Positions 52,048 through 58,413 of a stretch of DNA of 58,413 nt are shown here, piece by piece. The notes beneath the pieces were generated by a model. The model was not told the DNA's origin, ran no database searches, and saw only the letters and a program-made list of their open reading frames with translations. How positions within the stretch are numbered: the first letter of the stretch is position 1; every line of letters begins with the position of its first letter. This DNA is from Paracoccaceae bacterium. Lineage in GTDB: Bacteria; Pseudomonadota; Alphaproteobacteria; Rhodobacterales; Rhodobacteraceae. The position numbers were made by a program, and so were the translations under genes. The stretch covers positions 1-58,413 of the forward strand of contig JABDLJ010000034.1 in the NCBI GenBank assembly GCA_013003075.1. Direction: 5' to 3'.

Positions 52048-53733
52048 CTAGTGCGCGTGTCCGTGATCCCAGTCCTCACGCTTGGGGAGCGTCTCGAACG
52101 TGTGCTCCGGCGGCGGCGAGGGCAGGGTCCACTCCAGCGTGTCGGCGCTGTCGTTCCAGTAGTTGTTCTCGGTGATGCGCTGGCCGTAGCGCAGCGTGTA
52201 GAACACCACGCCGATGAAGAACAGGAACGAGGCGAAGGCGATGAAGGCGCCGATCGTCGAGATGTAGTTCCAGTAGGCGAAGGCCTCGGGATAGTCGATG
52301 TAGCGGCGCGGCATGCCCTGACGTCCCAGGAAGTGCTGCGGGAAGAACGTCAGGTTCGAGCCGATGAACATCGTCCAGAAGTGCAGCTTGCCGGCCCATT
52401 CGGGGTACTGACGGCCTGACATCTTGCCGATGTAGAAGTAGACGCCGGCGAAGATACAGAAGACCGCGCCCAGCGACATCACGTAGTGGAAGTGCGCCAC
52501 GACGTAGTAGGTGTCGTGATAAGCCCGGTCGACGCCGGCCTGCGACAGCACGATGCCCGTGACGCCGCCCAAGGTGAACAGGAACAGGAAGCCGAACGCC
52601 CAGAGCATCGGGGTTTTGAACTCGACAGAGCCGCCCCACATGGTGGCGATCCAACTAAAGATCTTCACGCCGGTCGGCACCGCGATGACCATCGTGGCCA
52701 GCATGAAGTAGGTCTGCTGGGTCAGCGACATGCCAACGGTGTACATGTGGTGCGCCCAGACGACGAAGCCCAGCGCGCCGATCGCGATCAGTGCCCAGAC
52801 CATCGGCAGGTAGCCGAAGATCGGCTTGCGCGAGAAGGTCGAGATCACGTGGCTGATGATGCCGAAGCCGGGCAGCACGATGATGTAGACTTCGGGGTGC
52901 CCGAAGAACCACAGGATGTGCTGGTAGAGAATCGGATCGCCGCCACCGGCCGGATCGAAAAACGCGGTGTTGAAGTTGCGGTCCGCCAGAAGCATCGTGA
53001 TGGCGCCGGCCAGAACCGGCAGGGCCAGCAGGATCAGCCAGGCGGTGACGAAGATCGACCAGGCAAAAAGCGGCACCTTGAAGAGCGTCATGCCCGGGGC
53101 CCGCATGTTCAGGAAGGTCGTGATCATGTTGATCGCGCCCAGGATCGACGAGGCGCCCGACAGGTGTACCGCGAAGATCGCGAAGTCCATCGCTGGGGTC
53201 AGGTTCTGCGTCGAAAGCGGCGGGTACAGCACCCAGCCCACGCCAGAGCCGTTTTGCCCGTTCCCGCCTTCCACGAAAAGCGACGCGACCGCCATCGACG
53301 TGCCGGCGACGTACATCCAGTAGGACAGGTTGTTCAGCCGCGGGAACGCCATATCCGGCGCGCCGATCTGCAAGGGCATGAAGTAGTTGCCAAATCCGCC
53401 GAAAAGCGCCGGGATGACGACGAAGAACATCATCAGGATGCCGTGCGCCGTGATCAGCACGTTCCACAGATGGCCGTTCGGGGTCGAGCATTCCTCGCCG
53501 CCCGAGAACAGGCGCGCGCCCTCGACCGCGGGATCGCACATGTACTGTACGCCCGGCTCCATCAGCTCGAGCCGCATATACACCGTGAAGGCGACGGCGA
53601 TGAAGCCGACCACCGCCGAGGTGAAGAGGTAGAGAATGCCGATGTCCTTGTGGTTGGTGGACATGAACCAGCGTTGGAAGAACGAACGCTCGTCGTGATG
53701 GGCGTCGTGGTCCTGAACAGCTGCGTCGGCCAT
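52048..53733 (-). CDS. ctaD: Cytochrome c oxidase subunit I (aa3-type)
   Basis: 561 residues with about 12 membrane helices. Heme and CuB ligands are in place: [19 protein letters not shown] (CuB His and cross-linked Tyr, K-channel), [11 protein letters not shown] (His pair), and [11 protein letters not shown] (heme a3 and a His). The D-channel start ([20 protein letters not shown], with Asn and Asp) is present. Catalytic subunit of the terminal oxidase in the inner membrane. Start ATG follows AGGAGACGCC. Other subunits lie outside the window. Confidence 0.95.
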   Translation of the reverse strand: MADAAVQDHDAHHDERSFFQRWFMSTNHKDIGILYLFTSAVVGFIAVAFTVYMRLELMEPGVQYMCDPAVEGARLFSGGEECSTPNGHLWNVLITAHGILMMFFVVIPALFGGFGNYFMPLQIGAPDMAFPRLNNLSYWMYVAGTSMAVASLFVEGGNGQNGSGVGWVLYPPLSTQNLTPAMDFAIFAVHLSGASSILGAINMITTFLNMRAPGMTLFKVPLFAWSIFVTAWLILLALPVLAGAITMLLADRNFNTAFFDPAGGGDPILYQHILWFFGHPEVYIIVLPGFGIISHVISTFSRKPIFGYLPMVWALIAIGALGFVVWAHHMYTVGMSLTQQTYFMLATMVIAVPTGVKIFSWIATMWGGSVEFKTPMLWAFGFLFLFTLGGVTGIVLSQAGVDRAYHDTYYVVAHFHYVMSLGAVFCIFAGVYFYIGKMSGRQYPEWAGKLHFWTMFIGSNLTFFPQHFLGRQGMPRRYIDYPEAFAYWNYISTIGAFIAFASFLFFIGVVFYTLRYGQRITENNYWNDSADTLEWTLPSPPPEHTFETLPKREDWDHGHAH

Positions 53734-53938
53734 AAGGCGTCTCCTGATTGGCTAGGTCTTGAAAGGCAGACAGAGTCGGCCCTGAAGATTTTGTTTCGCC
53801 ATGTTGTAGTGTGCCTTGCGCGGACACTCAACACGCCTTTTTCCGCTTTGACCGGGTAAAAATGTCTCAGGGCAATGGCTTGGCAAAACGCCGATTTGCC
53901 CGATGGTCATCGGACGCCGCCGGTGCTAGCGCTGCGCC

Positions 53939-54835
53939 ATGTGGTACGGCTCGGACAATATGCGCGGCGCGCTTTTCATGCTTGGCTCTATGGCGGCCTT
54001 CACGCTGAATGATGCGTGCATGAAAGCGCTGGGCGGGGCGGTGCCGCTCTTTCAGGCGATCTTTCTGCGCGGCATCGCGGTATCGCTGTTTCTGGCGGCG
54101 CTGGCGTGGTGGCTGGGCGCGTTCGGCCCGCGTATCTCGCGGCGCGACTGGGGATTAATCGCGATCCGCTCGGCTTGCGAGGCGGCGGTGGCGTGGTTCT
54201 TCATCACCGCGCTTTTCAACATGCCGATCGCCAACGTGACGGCGATTCTGCAGGTGCTGCCGCTGACGGTGGCCCTTGCGGCATGGCTCTTTCTGGCCGA
54301 GCCTCTTGGCTGGCGGCGGTTGCTGGCGATCGTGATCGGCCTGGCGGGCGTGCTGCTGATCGTTCGGCCGGGAACCGAAGGCTTCACCATATATTCGGTC
54401 TACGCGCTGATCGCCGTGGCGCTGATCACTCTGCGCGAGATCGTAACGCGCAAGATCGAGGGGCAGGTGCCGTCGATGACGATCGCGCTGTCTGCCGCAC
54501 TTGCGGTGACGGTGTTCGGCGGGCTTGGCGCTCTCGGCGGCGTCTGGGCCCCGCTGGATGGGCCGACAAGCCTGAAACTCGCCGGCTCGGTCTTTTTCAT
54601 CATGGCCGCCTATGTCTTCAGCGTCATGGCGATGCGCATCGGCGATGTCAGCTTCGCCGCACCGTTCCGGTACAGCGGGCTTCTGGTTGCCCTGATCCTC
54701 GGCGCTTTGGTGTTCGACGAGTGGCCAAGCGGCCTGACGCTTCTGGGCGCCGCGATCGTCGTCGGCACCGGGCTTTTCACGCTCTACCGAGAGCGCCTTG
54801 CGATGCGGCCCGGCCGGCCGAGGCAGGCGCGCTGA
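53939..54835 (+). CDS. DMT-superfamily (EamA) transporter
   Basis: 298 residues with ten predicted membrane helices in two EamA halves (LFMLGSMAAFTLNDACMKAL; second half from about residue 150). Each half ends in the usual LAEPLGWRRLLAIVIGLAGV-type or DEWPSGLTLLGAAIVVGTGL segment. Such carriers export metabolites or amino acids; substrate not determinable. The ATG at 53960 (MRGALF) is an alternative start. Divergent from ctaD, 205 bases apart. Confidence 0.85.
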   Translation: MWYGSDNMRGALFMLGSMAAFTLNDACMKALGGAVPLFQAIFLRGIAVSLFLAALAWWLGAFGPRISRRDWGLIAIRSACEAAVAWFFITALFNMPIANVTAILQVLPLTVALAAWLFLAEPLGWRRLLAIVIGLAGVLLIVRPGTEGFTIYSVYALIAVALITLREIVTRKIEGQVPSMTIALSAALAVTVFGGLGALGGVWAPLDGPTSLKLAGSVFFIMAAYVFSVMAMRIGDVSFAAPFRYSGLLVALILGALVFDEWPSGLTLLGAAIVVGTGLFTLYRERLAMRPGRPRQAR

Positions 54836-54946
54836 AACAAAGGTCCAGCGGCCTTGCGGGGGACCGGCGCCGGCGATCTGCGCAGCGCCGCAGGACCGCG
54901 CCAAACGCGATTGGCAGTCCGGCGCCGCATTCGAGCTCTGCGGCTG

Positions 54947-54975
54947 TTGACACCCCATCCGCAACCTTCTATACG
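54947..54975 (+). promoter_or_regulatory. Probable sigma-70 promoter of the str operon
   Basis: TTGACA (54947-54952), 17-base spacer, TATACG (54970-54975). It is the only strong consensus pair in the 374-base gap 54836-55209 and points at rpsL. The resulting leader is about 225 bases, unusually long, and contains the hairpin at 55117-55138. Nothing else is seen in the gap. Confidence 0.75.
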
Positions 54976-55116
54976 GCGCGCACTCCGACACCGGCATCGT
55001 TCCGGCGGCGGAAGACAGAACAGAATAAGTGGTCATGATCCGGGCCTGATTGCCCCGATCCTCTGGATGCCCACCGCACCGATCCCGCGACCAAGGGGGA
55101 TCGCTTGCGGTTTTTG

Positions 55117-55138
55117 CGTTTTGCGGACGCGCAAAACG
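55117..55138 (+). promoter_or_regulatory. Leader hairpin upstream of rpsL
   Basis: CGTTTTGCG, loop GACG, CGCAAAACG: a perfect 9-bp stem 71 bases before the rpsL start, inside the presumed 5' leader. It could take part in transcription attenuation or translation control of the ribosomal operon; no U-run follows. Confidence 0.4.
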
Positions 55139-55209
55139 TTAACGAAACGGAACCGGGGTGCGCGCGCCCCAGATGAATTGAAGTGTTGCAACACGGGGAT
55201 AAGACCGGA

Positions 55210-55581
55210 ATGCCAACGATCCAGCAGCTGATCCGCAAGCCGCGGCAGCCGAAAGTAAAACGCTCAAAGTCGCTGCACCTGGAGGGTTGCCCCCAGAAGC
55301 GCGGCGTCTGCACTCGCGTCTACACCACGACGCCGAAGAAGCCGAACTCGGCCATGCGGAAGGTTGCCAAGGTGCGCCTGACCAATGGCTACGAGGTCAT
55401 CAGCTACATCCCCGGTGAAAGCCACAACCTGCAAGAGCACTCGGTCGTTCTGATCCGGGGTGGCCGGGTGAAGGACCTTCCCGGTGTTCGTTATCATATT
55501 CTGCGCGGTGTTCTGGATACCCAGGGCGTCAAAGACCGCAAGCAGCGTCGTTCGAAATACGGCGCCAAGCGTCCGAAGTAA
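55210..55581 (+). CDS. rpsL: 30S ribosomal protein S12
   Basis: 123 residues, start ATG at 55210 giving the canonical [15 protein letters not shown]-terminus (an in-frame start at 55183 is rejected). The loop [13 protein letters not shown] carries Lys43, and [19 protein letters not shown] is intact. Decoding-centre protein of the small subunit. First gene of rpsL-rpsG-fusA-tuf. Confidence 0.97.
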   Translation: MPTIQQLIRKPRQPKVKRSKSLHLEGCPQKRGVCTRVYTTTPKKPNSAMRKVAKVRLTNGYEVISYIPGESHNLQEHSVVLIRGGRVKDLPGVRYHILRGVLDTQGVKDRKQRRSKYGAKRPK

Positions 55582-56064
<483 letters not shown>

Positions 56065-56087
56065 TTTGATTTAGAAGGCACGTCCAA

Positions 56088-58205
56088 ATGGCACGCGAAT
56101 ATCCGCTCGAGCTTTATCGCAACTTCGGCATCATGGCCCATATCGACGCAGGCAAGACCACCTGCTCGGAGCGCATCCTGTATTACACCGGCAAGTCGCA
56201 CAACATCGGCGAAGTGCATGACGGCGCGGCCACCATGGACTGGATGGAGCAAGAGCAAGAGCGCGGGATTACCATCACCTCGGCTGCGACCACCACCTTC
56301 TGGGAACGCACCGAAGATGGCGCAACGCCCGATACGCCCAAGCACCGTATGAACATCATCGACACGCCCGGCCACGTGGACTTCACCATCGAGGTCGAGC
56401 GCTCGCTGGCCGTTCTTGACGGCGCCGTTGCGGTGCTGGACGCCAACGCCGGCGTCGAGCCGCAGACCGAAACCGTCTGGCGCCAGGCCGACCGCTACAA
56501 GGTGCCGCGCATCGTCTTCGTCAACAAGATGGACAAGATCGGCGCCGATTTCTTCAACTGCGTTCGCATGATCAAAGAGCGCACCGGCGCCATCCCGGCC
56601 CCGGTCCAGATCCCGATCGGCGCCGAGAACGAGCTTGAAGGCATCGTCGATCTCGTGACCATGGAAGAATGGGTCTGGGAAGGCGAAGATCTGGGCGCGT
56701 CCTGGGTCAAAAAGCCGATCCGCGACAGCCTGAAAGCAACGGCCGACGAGTGGCGCGGCAAGCTCATCGAGACTGCGGTCGAGATGGACGACGACGCGAT
56801 GATGGCGTACCTGGAAGGCGAAGAGCCCGATGTGGCGACGCTGCGCGCGCTGATCCGCAAGGGCACGCTTGAAATCAAATTCATCCCTGTCCTTGCTGGC
56901 TCTGCCTTCAAGAACAAGGGTGTGCAGCCGCTTCTGAACGCCGTGATCGACTATCTGCCCAGCCCGATGGACGTGGTCGACTACATGGGTTTCGCGCCGG
57001 GTGACGAGACCGAAACCCGCGATATCGCGCGCCGGGCGGACGATAACATGCCGTTCTCGGGCCTTGCATTCAAGATCATGAACGATCCCTACATGGGTAC
57101 GCTGACCTTCACCCGCGTCTATTCGGGCACGGTGCAGAAGGGCGACAGCCTGCTGAACTCGACCAAGGGCAAGAAAGAGCGCATCGGCCGCATGGTGATG
57201 ATGCACTCCAACAAGCAAGACGAGATCACCGAGGCCTTCGCCGGCGACATCATCGCGCTGGCCGGCCTGAAGGATACCACGACCGGCGACACGCTGTCTG
57301 ACGACAAGAACCCGGTGGTCCTGGAAACCATGACCTTCCCGGATCCGGTGATCGAGATCGCTGTCGAGCCCAAGACCAAGGCCGACCAGGAAAAGATGAG
57401 CCAGGGCCTGCAGCGTCTGGCTGCCGAGGATCCGTCCTTCCGCGTCGAGACCGACCTGGAATCGGGTCAGACGATCATGAAGGGCATGGGCGAATTGCAC
57501 CTCGACATCCTGATCGACCGCCTGAAGCGCGAGTTCAAGGTCGAGGCCAATATCGGCGCCCCGCAGGTGGCCTATCGCGAGACCATCGGCCACGAGATCG
57601 AGCACACCTATACCCACAAGAAGCAGTCGGGCGGGTCGGGCCAGTTCGCCGAGGTGAAGATGATCATCTCGCCGACAGAGCCGGGCGAAGGCTACAGCTT
57701 CGAAAGCCGCGTTGTCGGCGGTTCGGTGCCGAAGGAATACATCCCCGGCGTCGAAAAGGGCATCAACTCGGTCATGGACAGCGGCCCGCTGGCCGGCTTC
57801 CCGGTGATCGACTTCAAGGTCGCCCTGATCGACGGCAAGTTCCACGACGTGGACAGCTCTGTTCTGGCCTTTGAGATCGCGGGCCGCATGTGCATGCGCG
57901 AAGGTCTCAAGCGGGCCGGCGCCAAGCTGCTGGAGCCGATCATGAAGGTCGAAGTTGTGACCCCCGAAGAGTATACCGGCGGCATCATCGGCGATCTGAC
58001 GTCGCGCCGCGGCCAGGTTCAGGGTCAGGACACCCGCGGCAACGCGATCGCGATCGACGCCTTCGTGCCGCTGGCGAACATGTTCGGCTACATCAACACG
58101 CTGCGCTCGATGTCCTCGGGCCGCGCGAACTTCACGATGCAGTTCGATCACTACGAGCCCGTACCGCAGAATATCTCGGAAGAAATTCAGTCGAAATACG
58201 CGTAA
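56088..58205 (+). CDS. fusA: Elongation factor G
   Basis: 705 residues. GTPase motifs AHIDAGKTT (G1), the [11 protein letters not shown] switch I, DTPGHVDF (G3), and [10 protein letters not shown] (G4). Domains II-V follow, including the [12 protein letters not shown] and [14 protein letters not shown] segments. Catalyses translocation on the ribosome. Directly follows rpsG in the str operon. Confidence 0.97.
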   Translation: MAREYPLELYRNFGIMAHIDAGKTTCSERILYYTGKSHNIGEVHDGAATMDWMEQEQERGITITSAATTTFWERTEDGATPDTPKHRMNIIDTPGHVDFTIEVERSLAVLDGAVAVLDANAGVEPQTETVWRQADRYKVPRIVFVNKMDKIGADFFNCVRMIKERTGAIPAPVQIPIGAENELEGIVDLVTMEEWVWEGEDLGASWVKKPIRDSLKATADEWRGKLIETAVEMDDDAMMAYLEGEEPDVATLRALIRKGTLEIKFIPVLAGSAFKNKGVQPLLNAVIDYLPSPMDVVDYMGFAPGDETETRDIARRADDNMPFSGLAFKIMNDPYMGTLTFTRVYSGTVQKGDSLLNSTKGKKERIGRMVMMHSNKQDEITEAFAGDIIALAGLKDTTTGDTLSDDKNPVVLETMTFPDPVIEIAVEPKTKADQEKMSQGLQRLAAEDPSFRVETDLESGQTIMKGMGELHLDILIDRLKREFKVEANIGAPQVAYRETIGHEIEHTYTHKKQSGGSGQFAEVKMIISPTEPGEGYSFESRVVGGSVPKEYIPGVEKGINSVMDSGPLAGFPVIDFKVALIDGKFHDVDSSVLAFEIAGRMCMREGLKRAGAKLLEPIMKVEVVTPEEYTGGIIGDLTSRRGQVQGQDTRGNAIAIDAFVPLANMFGYINTLRSMSSGRANFTMQFDHYEPVPQNISEEIQSKYA

Positions 58206-58247
58206 CCCGGCGCCCCGGACCGCGACGCAATACCCAAGGAGGCCATC

Positions 58248-58413
58248 ATGGCAAAGGCAAAGTTTGAACGCAACAAACCGCATGTGAACATCGGCACGAT
58301 TGGCCATGTTGACCACGGCAAGACGACGCTGACGGCGGCGATTACGAAGTATTTCGGCGATTTTCAGGCGTATGACAAGATTGACGGCGCGCCGGAAGAG
58401 AAGGCGCGCGGGA
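58248..58413 (+). CDS. tuf: Elongation factor Tu, 5' fragment (cut by window end)
   Basis: 55 codons of the N-terminus: [20 protein letters not shown], then the G1 motif GHVDHGKTT. The ATG follows AAGGAGG at six bases, 42 bases after fusA. Delivers aminoacyl-tRNA to the ribosome. The frame is open at the window edge. Confidence 0.95.
   Translation, partial: MAKAKFERNKPHVNIGTIGHVDHGKTTLTAAITKYFGDFQAYDKIDGAPEEKARG

Overview
The window is high-GC chromosomal DNA from an alphaproteobacterium, most likely a Rhodobacteraceae/Roseobacter-group organism. Pointers are the taurine module (tauABC, tpa, tauR, xsc, pta), an AcuI-type acryloyl-CoA reductase, a tungstate-linked formate dehydrogenase cluster with Rhodobacteraceae-typical DUF genes, and a protein resembling the base of the gene-transfer-agent head spike. 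I see no IS element, integrase, CRISPR array, rRNA or tRNA.

Region 1 (1-11,694) is a formate dehydrogenase and metal-supply island. On the minus strand are DUF3305, DUF3306, a TorD-like chaperone, a small Tat-signal protein and the 5' two thirds of a cysteine-type fdhA that leaves the window. Divergent from them is a poly-ferredoxin. Next come an unusual TupA-like/cytochrome c fusion (minus), then DUF6494, an Mrp/ApbC Fe-S carrier, a DUF4444 protein and a DUF6505 protein (plus), and finally tupBCA for tungstate import (minus). The set looks like one enzyme plus its chaperone, electron carriers, Fe-S loading and W/Mo supply.

Region 2 (12,029-15,470) is a tightly overlapping operon of an acyl-CoA ligase, a crotonase and AcuI, which fits short-chain or unsaturated acyl-CoA metabolism (acrylate-like).

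Region 3 (15,578-36,102) is a surface-polysaccharide island. It has three GT2 glycosyltransferases, a pyruvyltransferase-like protein, a Wzy-like polymerase, a Wzx-like flippase, a hexapeptide acyltransferase, an SGNH hydrolase and UDP-glucose dehydrogenase. It also carries two very large putative extracellular proteins (beta-helix/PKD/LamG; Ig/SGNH multidomain), a GTA-spike-base-like protein and an Ala/Pro-rich single-pass membrane protein.

Region 4 (36,117-45,432) is taurine dissimilation: import (TauABC), deamination to sulfoacetaldehyde (Tpa), cleavage to acetyl phosphate and sulfite (Xsc), and conversion to acetyl-CoA (Pta). The MocR-type activator TauR belongs to it, and paired CTGGMCYTAA repeats spaced 22-23 bp precede tpa, tauR and xsc. 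The TauC permease carries a cadherin-like periplasmic insertion.

Region 5 (45,547-49,155) holds two convergent genes that both look broken: a GH13 alpha-glucosidase with an in-frame amber codon and a GspE-N/GT2 glycosyltransferase with a one-base frameshift.

Region 6 (49,243-58,413) is housekeeping: carA, a YqeY protein, DUF3008, DUF2244, ctaD, a DMT exporter, and the str operon rpsL-rpsG-fusA-tuf, with tuf cut by the window end.
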